Assembly (NCBI GenBank): GCA_030428945.1
Contig: JAUIEC010000007.1
Span: 1 to 64,000 of the forward strand
Direction of reading: 5' to 3'
DNA from: Phycisphaerae bacterium
GTDB lineage: Bacteria > Planctomycetota > Phycisphaerae > UBA1845 > Fen-1342
DNA length: 64,000 nucleotides
Shown: one piece after another, positions 24,933-33,545 of the stretch
Layout of the letters: the number at the start of each line of letters is the position of its first letter
How positions within the stretch are numbered: the stretch's first letter is position 1
Program-made: the position numbers and the translations under genes
Notes under the pieces: model-generated
What the model saw: the letters and a program-made list of their open reading frames with translations, nothing else
What the model was told of the DNA's origin: nothing
The model's database searches: none

Positions 24933-26108
24933 TCAGGCGTCCGCCTTGAGCAGTTCCCGGGCGATGATGATCCGCTGAATCTGGCTGCTGCCCTCGCCGA
25001 TCTCGCACAGCTTGGCGTCACGCAGGTAACGCTCGACCGGCACGTCCTTCGTGTAGCCGTAGCCGCCGTGAATCTGGATCGCATCCAGGCAGGCCTTCGT
25101 CGCCATCTCGCTGGCGAACAGCTTGCAGACCGAAGACCGCACCCGGTCCACCCGGCCCGCGTCCGCCACCACCGCCGCATCCCGCACCAGCAGGCGGGCG
25201 GCCTCGATGCTCGTGGCCATGTCCGCCAGCATGAACGAGACCGCCTGGTGCTCGGCGATCGGCTTGCCGAACGCTTCGCGCTCCCGGGCGTACGACAGGG
25301 CCTCCTCGAGGGCCCCGCGGGCAAGCCCGACCGAAAGCGAGCCGATCCCGATGCGGCCCTTCTCGAGCACCTTCATCGCGTCGACGTAGCCGCCGCCGAC
25401 CGTGCCGCAGACCGCCTCGGGTCCCACGTACACGTTCTCGAAGTTCAGCGTGACGGTGTCGCTGCACCGCATCCCGAGCTTGTCTTCCTTGTGCCCGACC
25501 TCGAAGCCCTCCGCCCCCTGCTCGACCAGGAACGCGGTCACACCCTTCGGACCGGCTTCGGCATCGGTGACCGCCATCACGACGAAAACGCCCGCCCGCG
25601 TGCCGTTCGTGATGAACTGCTTGTGGCCGGTGATCCGCCAGCCGTCGCCGTCCGGAACGGCCCGGGTGCGCATGTTCACCGCGTCGCTGCCGCAGCCGGG
25701 CTCGGTCAGGCCCCAGGCGCCGATCAGGGCCCCGCTGGCCAGGCGCGGGAAGTACTTCTTCTTCTGCTCTTCGTTGGCCCCGACCAGCATGTGCGAGATG
25801 CACAGCCCGTTGTGGGCCGCCAGGAAAAGGGCCGTGCCGCCGTCCTGCCGGGCGATCTCCTCCATCACCACCGCGTTGGCCAGGACACCCTGCCCCGACC
25901 CGCCGTACTCGGTCGGAATGATCAGCCCCAGCAGGCCGAGCTCGGCCATCTTGCCGATGAACGCGTCGGGCAGTTGCTGTGCTTCGTCCCAGCCGCGGGC
26001 GTGCGGGCGGATCTCACGAGCCGCGAAGTCGCGGACGACTTCCTGCAGCGCGGCGATGTCCTCGGGAAGGTCGAACGTCATGCTTTCGGCCTGGGGCATG
26101 GTGGTCAT
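24933..26108 (-). CDS. Acyl-CoA dehydrogenase (second of two; first gene of operon)
   Basis: 391 residues beginning [20 protein letters not shown]. Landmarks: '[20 protein letters not shown]', '[20 protein letters not shown]', '[19 protein letters not shown]', '[20 protein letters not shown]' and '[17 protein letters not shown]'. Clearly a paralogue of the neighbouring dehydrogenase but diverged, so the two probably differ in chain length or branching of substrate. A candidate promoter and a palindrome lie in the 150 bp upstream, shared with the divergent arginase gene. Confidence 0.92.
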   Translation of the reverse strand: MTTMPQAESMTFDLPEDIAALQEVVRDFAAREIRPHARGWDEAQQLPDAFIGKMAELGLLGLIIPTEYGGSGQGVLANAVVMEEIARQDGGTALFLAAHNGLCISHMLVGANEEQKKKYFPRLASGALIGAWGLTEPGCGSDAVNMRTRAVPDGDGWRITGHKQFITNGTRAGVFVVMAVTDAEAGPKGVTAFLVEQGAEGFEVGHKEDKLGMRCSDTVTLNFENVYVGPEAVCGTVGGGYVDAMKVLEKGRIGIGSLSVGLARGALEEALSYAREREAFGKPIAEHQAVSFMLADMATSIEAARLLVRDAAVVADAGRVDRVRSSVCKLFASEMATKACLDAIQIHGGYGYTKDVPVERYLRDAKLCEIGEGSSQIQRIIIARELLKADA

Positions 26109-26134
26109 AGGGGCAGCCTTGTCCGCGGGTTCTG

Positions 26135-26144
26135 GAAACGTTTC
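26135..26144. promoter_or_regulatory. Perfect palindrome GAAACGTTTC in the acyl-CoA dehydrogenase leader
   Basis: A 10-bp perfect palindrome sits between the candidate promoter and the start of the first acyl-CoA dehydrogenase gene, a good place for a repressor site. The regulator is unknown and no regulator gene is adjacent. Confidence 0.3.
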
Positions 26145-26154
26145 GTAACAAACC

Positions 26155-26183
26155 ATAATAGAGGGGTCGCCCCGGCTTTTGAA
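26155..26183 (-). promoter_or_regulatory. Candidate sigma-70-type promoter of the acyl-CoA dehydrogenase/thiolase operon
   Basis: On the minus strand TTCAAA (26178-26183) and TATTAT (26155-26160) are spaced by exactly 17 bp, with the -10 matching five of six consensus bases. The start codon is 47 bp downstream of the -10. This A+T-rich patch stands out against the GC-rich surroundings. Confidence 0.45.
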
Positions 26184-26257
26184 GCGGCCCGGCGGGTGGT
26201 CAGATCCGCCTCCAGATGCTAGCTTGCTCAGGCTCCGAGGGGCAAACAGGCGACCGC

Positions 26258-27163
26258 ATGCAGCCGAAACGTGTGAAACTGCTGGGGATACAGTCGGGGC
26301 TGGGCGCCGGCACGGCCGGGGCACAGCGCGGCCCCACCGCGCTGCGGGCCCGCGGACTCGTCGACCGCCTGCGGGAACAGGGACACCACGTCGAGGACCT
26401 CGGCGACATCCCCGGCGTCCACCAGACCCGCTACGCCGCCAGCACCGACACCTTCATCAAGAATCTGCCCAACGTCCTGCAGGTCAACCGGCACACCCAC
26501 GCGGCCGTCCTCGGCACCCGCCGGCGACACCCGGACGACTTCCTGCTGATCGTCGGAGGCGACCACAGCATCGCGATCGGAACCCTGGCCGGCCTGGCCG
26601 ATTCCTGCGAGCGCCTCGGCCTGCTCTGGATCGACGCCCACGCCGACTTCAACACGCCCGAAACCAGCCCGTCCGGCAACATCCACGGCATGAGCCTCGC
26701 CGTCGCCTGCGGGTACGGCGTGCTCGACCTGCGACGCATCGCCACCTGCCGCCCGTTCCTGCGGGAAGAGGACGCCTACCTCTACGGCGTCCGCGACATC
26801 GACGAACGCGAGGGAGAACTGCTGGCAGGCTCGGCGGTCAACGTCCTGACGGCCGAGGAATTCCGCGCCGCCGGCGTCGCCCGGGCGACCGTCGCGGCCG
26901 CCGAGGCCCTCGCGACCCGCTGCGACCACATCCACGTCAGCTTCGACATCGACTCGCTGGACGCCAGCGAAGTCCCCGGAACCGGCACCCCCGTGCCCGG
27001 CGGACTGACCGGCAACGAGGCCGAGGAACTGCTCTGGGGCCTCAGCCAGCGTGACCTGATCCACTCGATCGAGTTCGTCGAATACAACCCGACCCTCGAC
27101 CAGGACGAACGAACCGCCGACGTCACCCTGCGACTCATCCGAGCCATGTTCCAGGTCCCGTAG
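26258..27163 (+). CDS. rocF: Arginase
   Basis: 301 residues starting [20 protein letters not shown]. The ureohydrolase metal motifs are all present: '[17 protein letters not shown]' (His), '[20 protein letters not shown]' (Asp-x-His-x-Asp, followed by the TSPSGNIHG substrate loop typical of arginase), and '[20 protein letters not shown]' (Asp-x-Asp). '[14 protein letters not shown]' near the C-terminus also favours arginase over agmatinase. It hydrolyses arginine to ornithine and urea. No urease or ornithine genes are nearby. Divergent from the acyl-CoA dehydrogenase operon. Confidence 0.9.
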   Translation: MQPKRVKLLGIQSGLGAGTAGAQRGPTALRARGLVDRLREQGHHVEDLGDIPGVHQTRYAASTDTFIKNLPNVLQVNRHTHAAVLGTRRRHPDDFLLIVGGDHSIAIGTLAGLADSCERLGLLWIDAHADFNTPETSPSGNIHGMSLAVACGYGVLDLRRIATCRPFLREEDAYLYGVRDIDEREGELLAGSAVNVLTAEEFRAAGVARATVAAAEALATRCDHIHVSFDIDSLDASEVPGTGTPVPGGLTGNEAEELLWGLSQRDLIHSIEFVEYNPTLDQDERTADVTLRLIRAMFQVP

Positions 27164-27173
27164 ACCAGGGCAC

Positions 27174-27262
27174 CTGCAAGCAACAAGTGAGCAGGTAACC
27201 AGGCGGGCAAGGCGCCTGCCTCGTTCACCTCTTCACTCTTTCACTCTTTCGCTTTTCTCTCT
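27174..27262. repeat. Short tandem repeats, GCAAGTGA-type then TTTCACTC-type
   Basis: Between the convergent arginase and DUF4340 genes the sequence passes from imperfect AAGCAAGT/GAGCAGGT units to three or four TTTCACTC-type units. It combines the two repeat families found separately at 19.9 and 13.5 kb. Confidence 0.75.
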
Positions 27263-27273
27263 TCGGCCGCCGG

Positions 27274-29529
27274 TCAGTCGTTTTCCGCCTCCCCCAGCGT
27301 GAACGTATCGAGGCTCGTGCTGAAGTTCGCGTAGCCTTCCGGGCCGGACTGGAAGACGCGGGCCTGCTCGACCCAGTAGCTGAAACGTCCGCCCTCGCCC
27401 GGAATCTCGGGCCCGAGCTGCAGCGTGACCGCCCCGTCGCCGGTCTCCAGGATCACGCTGGCCGTCGGCTCGCCGAAGCCCGCGTCCTGCACGCGTCCGT
27501 CCGTATACGCCAGGTAGCGGACCGCCTGCATGCCCGCCAGTTGCTCGACCAGGCGCTCGACCTTCTCCTCGTCCAGCCGCACGTACGGATCAACCGCGTA
27601 GCCCCAGCCTTCCTCGCCGCGCGTGAAACGCAGCGACGCGGCCGCGTCGGTCAGCGTCACCGCCTCGATGTCCGCGGGCGCCCGGTCGAAGACCTGGTGG
27701 TCGATCAGCTCGCCGGTCAGCGTGCGATAGACCGTCCGGTCCAGCCGGAAGATGTACGGCAGATCGTCCACCATGCAGTAGGCCTGCCCGCCGACCTCGC
27801 TCAGCACCAGGGCATGCCCGCGGGTGCCATCGTCATCGGTCCGGACCGTGATGGTCAGCGTCGCCGGCGGCAGATCCAGACCGTACCTGGCCGGCTGGCC
27901 GGTACCGACCACCGCGGCCGCCCGCAGCAGGGCGACATCGTTCAGGATGTCGCGCAGCGCACCGGCGTCGATCCCCGCGCCGGCCGGCGTCTTCATCTGC
28001 CAGTCCCCGTCGCGGACCACCACCCGCTCGCGCCCCTTGTACGTCGTGCGAATCGCGACGATGTCGTCGGTTCGCAACGCGAAGATCTTGCGCGAACGCA
28101 GCGTCGCCGGGTCGACCACCAGTTGCTCGACCTTCTGGCTCGCCACCACCAGCGCGCCGGCCTGCCCGGACACCTGCACGTACGCGTTCCGCCCGCTCGG
28201 TGTCGCGGCGCCGATCCGCAGTTCGATCGGCTCGACCGCGGCGGTCGGCGTCACGCGGATGATCGCGCCGTCACCGCCCAGCCCGTACGCGGCCGGATCC
28301 TCGACCTCGTCGACGTAGTCAACCGCCCGCAGTTCCGACAGCGCGCGCACGAGGTCGTTGACGGCCGACAGTTCGATCTCGCCCAGTTCCCCCGCGCCGG
28401 TCCATTCACCCCGCACGCGGGTCAGCACGACCGGCTGACGCTCGGGATAGTCCAGTTCGAGTCGCTCCACCCGACCGGCCTCGACCCGCATGACCCGACT
28501 GTCACGCAGCGCGTTCAGCCCGGGCAGCAGCGGATCCAGCGCGTCCTGCCGGACACTCGCGACCCACGGACTGTCGAGCGGGCGGACGAAGCGGGTGGTC
28601 TTCTCGAGGTCGGCGTACGCGCCCACCTCGATGCCGCGCGTCAGCCCGGCCCCAATGTCGTCGGGCTCGGTCTCGAACCGGATCACCATCTCGGGCTCGG
28701 CCAGCCCGTACCGCTGCAGATCCCCCGGCGCGTCGTCGATGAACTCGCTGACCCGCAGCAACTGCAACTGGTTGACCAGCCCCGCGGCCGCCTTCGTGTC
28801 GGCGTAGGCCCGCACGGGTTGCTCCAGCAGCCAGTCCCCTTCCGCGCCCTTGCGCAGCGCGATCGTCGCTTCGCCCGAAACGATCTCGACATGGACCGGC
28901 GCGCCGTCGTCGCGGTCGAACAGGTTCTTCCCGCGGTAGTCGCTGGCCCGCCGGGCGATGTCGGCCTTGAAGTCGTGCTCGACCACGTGAACCCGCTCAC
29001 CGCCGGCCGCGTCGGTCACCAGGACATACGTGTCGTTGCTGACCGGCACCCGCCGGCCGATCGCGAACCGATAGCTCCGGTCGCCGGCAATCAGCGTGCA
29101 GGTCATCTGCGGCGTTTCCAGTCCGGCCTCCGCGCGCGTGGCCTCCACGCCGCCGGGCGCGAAGGAACGCTTCGACTTCAGCTCCAGCAGCGTCCGCGGC
29201 ATCTGGCTGACGACCCACTGCTCGGCCGCCGCCGCCACCGGGGCAGTCATCCGCCACGGGCCGGGGCGCGGCGGAACCGCGTCGACCGCACCATCCGGCG
29301 TCGGTTCGGCCGGCGTGCGGGTGAAGACCAGCGGATCACCGCTGCGCGGCTGAATCGTCAGGCCGGTGACCTCGTCGAGTTCCGGCGCGTCCGCCAGGAT
29401 CGCGGTCGGCTCGGCCTGCTCCGTGGTTTCCTCGGTGAAATCGCCGCCACGCCCGTCCCCGGACAGGTACCAGGCAACGGCACCGACGACCACCAGCGCC
29501 AGCAGCACATACGTGCCCTTGAAACTCAT
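27274..29529 (-). CDS. DUF4340-domain protein of a Gld-like ABC transporter operon
   Basis: 751 residues with an N-terminal membrane anchor ('GTYLLALVVVGAVAWYL'-like segment at about 5-23) and a long extracytoplasmic region. The remainder consists of repeated DUF4340-type blocks, recognisable by 'LTIQPRSGDPLVFTR', 'VTRVRGEWTGAGELGEI'-like beta units and 'RIGAATPSGRNAYVQVSGQA'. In many bacteria this family is encoded directly after a GldG-like protein of an ABC-2 exporter. The ATG at 29529 follows GGAGG by 6 bp; the GTG just before it is too close. Molecular role unknown. Confidence 0.82.
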   Translation of the reverse strand: MSFKGTYVLLALVVVGAVAWYLSGDGRGGDFTEETTEQAEPTAILADAPELDEVTGLTIQPRSGDPLVFTRTPAEPTPDGAVDAVPPRPGPWRMTAPVAAAAEQWVVSQMPRTLLELKSKRSFAPGGVEATRAEAGLETPQMTCTLIAGDRSYRFAIGRRVPVSNDTYVLVTDAAGGERVHVVEHDFKADIARRASDYRGKNLFDRDDGAPVHVEIVSGEATIALRKGAEGDWLLEQPVRAYADTKAAAGLVNQLQLLRVSEFIDDAPGDLQRYGLAEPEMVIRFETEPDDIGAGLTRGIEVGAYADLEKTTRFVRPLDSPWVASVRQDALDPLLPGLNALRDSRVMRVEAGRVERLELDYPERQPVVLTRVRGEWTGAGELGEIELSAVNDLVRALSELRAVDYVDEVEDPAAYGLGGDGAIIRVTPTAAVEPIELRIGAATPSGRNAYVQVSGQAGALVVASQKVEQLVVDPATLRSRKIFALRTDDIVAIRTTYKGRERVVVRDGDWQMKTPAGAGIDAGALRDILNDVALLRAAAVVGTGQPARYGLDLPPATLTITVRTDDDGTRGHALVLSEVGGQAYCMVDDLPYIFRLDRTVYRTLTGELIDHQVFDRAPADIEAVTLTDAAASLRFTRGEEGWGYAVDPYVRLDEEKVERLVEQLAGMQAVRYLAYTDGRVQDAGFGEPTASVILETGDGAVTLQLGPEIPGEGGRFSYWVEQARVFQSGPEGYANFSTSLDTFTLGEAEND

Positions 29530-29532
29530 CAC

Positions 29533-31704
29533 TTACCTCCGGCGCACGAACCAGACGACCGCCCCGGCGACCAGCGCCAGAGCCGGCCAGACACCCACCA
29601 GGAAGTACGGCAGCACCTCCGCCTGTTCTTCCTTCAGCTTCTCGAGACGCGGCACCTGCCCGCGCGAAGGACCGACCGCGATCCGGTCGGCGTCACCGGT
29701 CAGCCAGTGCAGCGTGTTGATGAACAGGTCCCGGTTGGCCGGGTAAAGCTGGGCCATCACCAGGCCGCCGCTGACCATCATCCACCGGGCCGCCTCCAGC
29801 ACGCCGTTCGACAGGAACCGCTCGCTGGCAAAGACCACCACCCGGGCCTCGCCCCGCTCGGCCGCGATCGCGACCGGGAACGGACTCGGCTTGTCGTCCG
29901 GATACAGCCGCGTGCCCTCGAACTTGTTGAAGTCTTCCTGCAGACGCATGACGTTCTTGATCGCCCACGCGTCCGAACCCTCCGGCACCTCGGCAATCGC
30001 GGCATGCGTGACACCCTCGACCGCGCTCTCTCCCGTCAGCACCTCCAGCGGCGTGACCTCGGTCAGCGCGGCCGGCAGGCTCTGCAGCGGCTTGACGATC
30101 GGGTGCTCGGTGAAGTGCAGCGGACCGCTCGGCAGGATCGAAGGGTTCTGGTAGTCGACCGGAATGTACGCTTCGGTCTTCCGCGGGTTCAACTGGAACG
30201 GAATCACCACGCGCTCCCCGTCCACGCCGATGCCCCACTGCTCGCGCAGGTAATCGTCGTAGGCGTAGCCCCCCTGCCCGGGAATCGGCAGCCGCGTCTG
30301 CTTCCAGCCGGCCAGGAAGATCGCCGTCCCGGCCTGCTCGACGGCCGCCTCGACCGCGGCAATCTGCTCCTCCGAGATGGACTTCGCCCCGGCCGGGTTG
30401 CGCAGCGCCTGCGGCCCGGGATCGGTCGGCGGAAACACCACGTAGATCGTGCGGGCCGCGTCCTCGACCTCCGGCGGCGTCGGACTGCTGTCCAGGTCCC
30501 ACTCAGCCGTCAGGAAGTTCTCCTTCTGCAGCGCGGCCCCGATCGCGCCGTACGGCGCCTGCGGCATCTGCCCGCCCATCTGCGGCATCTGCGACAGGTC
30601 CGGCTGCAGCAGCGGCCCGCCCGCGAAACGCACGAAGACCACCGCCGTCCGCTCCTTCTGCGTCATCTGCAGAATGGCCGACGAGACCGCCTGCTCGCCG
30701 GCGAACTCGCGCCGGTCGCCATCCTCGGCCGGGCGGCGATCCGTCCGGATCGGCCAGACATCGTCCAGCGGAAGCACGCGGACGGCCGTATCGGTTTCGA
30801 CCACAACCACCGACCCGGCCTTGAGCTGCTCGTAGGCCTGTTCGAGTTCGAGCGGCTCCAGCCCGAGCGAGGCGTCGCGAAGCGCCTCGATGCCGTCCAG
30901 GACCGGCGTATAGCGCTCGACCGCGCCGGCGAAATAGGCCCGGGCCTGCTCCGAGAGCCCCGGAATCTCCAGCGCCCCCTGCCCCATCCAGTCGCGGGCG
31001 ACGGTCAGGGCCTTGGCGACCTGGTCGAAGTGCGAACCGATCGCGTTGAGCGCCTGCCCGTATCGCGGAATGTCGTCGACCTGCAGTTCCTCGACGGCGG
31101 CCTGCACCGCCTCGGCCTCTTCCAGCACGATCGTCAGGTTGCGGTCGATCACGGTCAGTTCACGCACCTGCTGCAGCGCGGGCTGCTCGGCCAGCAGCGC
31201 GGTCAGCGTGGCCTTCTCCTCCTGGAAGAGCCGCGCGATCGACTCGGCCAGGGCCGGGTACTTCGCCAGCGCCTCCTGGTAGGGCAGCGCCTCGGCCTGG
31301 TACTTGGGCTTGGCCTGCAGCCGGTCGAGCAGGCTCCGCAGCCGCCCGGGTTCCTCGGCCGGATCGATCATCGCGGTCGTCACGCGGTCGCGGCCGGCGG
31401 TGTCGTACAGGTCGAGCAGGTCGGCGACGCGCCCGCGGTGCTTGTCGGCGAACGGGCGGATCTCGCTGAGCGCCAGCGAATACAGCCCGGTGATGGTCAG
31501 TTCCTGGTCGACGCCGTCCAGCAGGTTCTGCGTGCGACTGCTCAGGCTGTTGACGCCGCTGCTGCTGAGATCGCGCTGCCCGCCGAACCGCCCGGCCGCC
31601 CAGACGGCAAAGCCGACCACGATCAGCATCAGGGTGATGTCGAGGACACCCTTGGCCCCGAACAGGAAGCGTCGCTTGTTGGCCGCGGTGTGATCTATCG
31701 CCAT
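29533..31704 (-). CDS. GldG-like ABC transporter auxiliary membrane protein
   Basis: 723 residues. One N-terminal membrane helix ('DITLMLIVVGFAVWAAGRFG', about 21-40), then the GldG/ABC-type uncharacterised extracytoplasmic region ('DLSSSGVNSLSSRTQNLLDG' is the family's characteristic start). A helical stretch covers about 140-330, and a C-terminal membrane helix ends in 'VVWFVRRR'. An internal Met/Gln/Pro patch ('MPQMGGQMPQAPYG') near 385 is low complexity. It overlaps the permease gene by 10 bp. In Bacteroidetes, GldG works with GldA and GldF in gliding; in other phyla its role is unclear. Confidence 0.82.
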   Translation of the reverse strand: MAIDHTAANKRRFLFGAKGVLDITLMLIVVGFAVWAAGRFGGQRDLSSSGVNSLSSRTQNLLDGVDQELTITGLYSLALSEIRPFADKHRGRVADLLDLYDTAGRDRVTTAMIDPAEEPGRLRSLLDRLQAKPKYQAEALPYQEALAKYPALAESIARLFQEEKATLTALLAEQPALQQVRELTVIDRNLTIVLEEAEAVQAAVEELQVDDIPRYGQALNAIGSHFDQVAKALTVARDWMGQGALEIPGLSEQARAYFAGAVERYTPVLDGIEALRDASLGLEPLELEQAYEQLKAGSVVVVETDTAVRVLPLDDVWPIRTDRRPAEDGDRREFAGEQAVSSAILQMTQKERTAVVFVRFAGGPLLQPDLSQMPQMGGQMPQAPYGAIGAALQKENFLTAEWDLDSSPTPPEVEDAARTIYVVFPPTDPGPQALRNPAGAKSISEEQIAAVEAAVEQAGTAIFLAGWKQTRLPIPGQGGYAYDDYLREQWGIGVDGERVVIPFQLNPRKTEAYIPVDYQNPSILPSGPLHFTEHPIVKPLQSLPAALTEVTPLEVLTGESAVEGVTHAAIAEVPEGSDAWAIKNVMRLQEDFNKFEGTRLYPDDKPSPFPVAIAAERGEARVVVFASERFLSNGVLEAARWMMVSGGLVMAQLYPANRDLFINTLHWLTGDADRIAVGPSRGQVPRLEKLKEEQAEVLPYFLVGVWPALALVAGAVVWFVRRR

Positions 31705-32414
31705 CGCTTCGACTCCACCACCTTGACGGTTGCGAACAGGAAGAAGGCCGCCATCCCGAGGAAGAACACGAGGCTCTCGGTGGTCACCAGTCCGCGGTTG
31801 AACTGGTCCAGATGACGGACGACGTTGACCCGCTGCACGATGTCGCGCAACGCGCCGCTCGTCTTGCCGACGATGAAGGACGAGAACCAGACGAACAGCA
31901 TCAGCGGGATCATCCCGACGATCCAGGCGACCACCTGGTTGCTCGACAGGCTCGACGTGAACGTGCCGAACGCGACGAACGCCAGCCCGACCAGCAGCAG
32001 CCCCAGGTACGACGAGAACGACGCCCCGTAGTCCGGCTGCCCGTACATCGCCAGCACCACCAGGTACACCAGCGTGCCGGCCAGCATGATCGCGTAGAAG
32101 ATCACCGCCGCCAGGTACTTGCCGAGCACCATCTGGAAGTCCGAGAGCGGCGCCGTCATCAGCGTCTCGATCGTCCCGCTGCGATACTCCTCGCTGATCA
32201 GCCGCATGCTGATCGCCGGAATGATGATCGTCAGGACGTAGGGCGTGAAATCGAAGACCCGCCGCAACGTGGCCGGCTTGCCCGGTTCGAAGACCTCCGC
32301 CACCAGCACGAAGACGCCGGTCAGCAGGAGGAACCCGGCGATCACGACATAGCCGATCGGCGAGAAGAACAGCGACAGCAGTTCACGCTGCATGATCGCA
32401 ACGGTGTTTCGCAT
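31695..32414 (-). CDS. ABC-2 type permease (GldF-like)
   Basis: 239 residues with six membrane segments. 'MQRELLSLFFSPIGYVVIAG' at the N-terminus and 'RLISEEYRSGTIETLMTAPL' with 'LGKYLAAVIFYAIMLAGTLV' are the standard ABC-2 permease features. It forms the channel of an exporter with the ATPase encoded 12 bp upstream. The C-terminus overlaps the GldG-like gene start. The exported substrate is unknown. Confidence 0.9.
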   Translation of the reverse strand: MRNTVAIMQRELLSLFFSPIGYVVIAGFLLLTGVFVLVAEVFEPGKPATLRRVFDFTPYVLTIIIPAISMRLISEEYRSGTIETLMTAPLSDFQMVLGKYLAAVIFYAIMLAGTLVYLVVLAMYGQPDYGASFSSYLGLLLVGLAFVAFGTFTSSLSSNQVVAWIVGMIPLMLFVWFSSFIVGKTSGALRDIVQRVNVVRHLDQFNRGLVTTESLVFFLGMAAFFLFATVKVVESKRWR

Positions 32415-32426
32415 CGGTTGGCTTCC

Positions 32427-33371
32427 TTACTCTGCTCGGGCCTGGTTCGAAGCCTGGGCGACGATCTTGACGAAGTAGTCTTCCAGCGAGGCACCGGCGC
32501 GACGCAGTTCACGCAACGCCCACCCGCGCTCGCCCGCCAGGCGGAAGATCTGCTCCCGCGGGTCGCCGCCGGCTCGCACGGACGCCAGCGTCCAGTCGCC
32601 GACCGGGCGCGTCGTCACGCCGCTGACCCCCGGCAAGCCCTCGAGGGCCGCCTGCAGGTCGCCGCCCGCCCCCTTCAGTTCGACAATCGTCTCGGCATCG
32701 CCGGCAATCTGCGCACGCAGTTCGTCCGGCGTCCCGGCCGCGACCAGGTGCCCCTTGTTGATGATCACGATCCGCTGACAGGTCGCCTCCACCTCGGGCA
32801 GGATGTGACTCGACAGCATCACCGTGTGATCCTGGGCCAGTTCCCGGATCAGGCTCCGCGTCTCGCGGATCTGGGTCGGGTCCAGCCCGACCGTCGGCTC
32901 GTCCAGGATCAACACCCGCGGATTGTGCAGCAGCGCGTCCGCCAGCCCGACCCGCTGCTTGTAGCCCTTCGACAACGCCCCGATCGGACGGTCCAGCATG
33001 TCCGTGATCCAGCAGCGCTCCGCCACCCGGTCGATCGCCGCGTTGCAGTCGGCCCGGTTCAGGCCGCGCAGCTTGCCGCGGAACCGCAGGTACTCGCGTG
33101 GCCGCATTTCCGGATACAGCGGCGTCAGTTCCGGCAGGTAGCCGACGATCCGGCGAACCTCCATCGACTGCTGAAAGACATCGAACCCCCCGATGCGGGC
33201 CTCGCCGGAGGTCGCCGGGTGGTAGCAGGTCAGGATGCGGATCGTGGTCGTCTTGCCGGCCCCGTTCGGGCCGAGGAACCCGACGATGTCCCCTTCGGCA
33301 ACATCGAACGAGATGCCGCTGACGGCCGCGACCCGCCCGTACAGCTTGGTCAGATCCTGGACTTCAATCAC
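32427..33371 (-). CDS. ABC transporter ATP-binding protein (GldA-like)
   Basis: 314 residues from a GTG preceded by GGAGG. Walker A is 'FLGPNGAGKTTTIRIL' (about 33-48), Q-loop region 'VGYLPELTPLYPEM', the ABC signature 'LSKGYKQRVGLADALL', Walker B 'VLILDEPTVGLDP', and H-loop 'MLSSHILPEVEATC'. After residue 220 is the family's variable C-terminal domain. It powers the permease encoded next. First gene of the four-gene Gld-like operon; no clear promoter seen. Confidence 0.93.
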   Translation of the reverse strand: MIEVQDLTKLYGRVAAVSGISFDVAEGDIVGFLGPNGAGKTTTIRILTCYHPATSGEARIGGFDVFQQSMEVRRIVGYLPELTPLYPEMRPREYLRFRGKLRGLNRADCNAAIDRVAERCWITDMLDRPIGALSKGYKQRVGLADALLHNPRVLILDEPTVGLDPTQIRETRSLIRELAQDHTVMLSSHILPEVEATCQRIVIINKGHLVAAGTPDELRAQIAGDAETIVELKGAGGDLQAALEGLPGVSGVTTRPVGDWTLASVRAGGDPREQIFRLAGERGWALRELRRAGASLEDYFVKIVAQASNQARAE

Positions 33372-33545
33372 AACGGGCCTCCGGGCGGAAGCGAGGCGGG
33401 TACCGCGGCACCCGCGAGAAAAACCATGTACTGGAGTTCGTGCCCGCCTCCCGCCGGGGAAGCGATCAGGGTTTGAGATTCTACGAACGGCGGCGGGCCT
33501 GTCAACACGGCGGGAACTGCTTGAAAGTCCTTACCGGAAAGAGAG

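Noticed and set aside
27541-31815. A very long open frame on the plus strand opposite the DUF4340 and GldG-like genes
   Set aside because: Its translation is Arg/Pro/His/Gln-rich without any family motif. It mirrors the third-position GC bias of the two real minus-strand genes, which have clear domains, membrane helices and ribosome sites.
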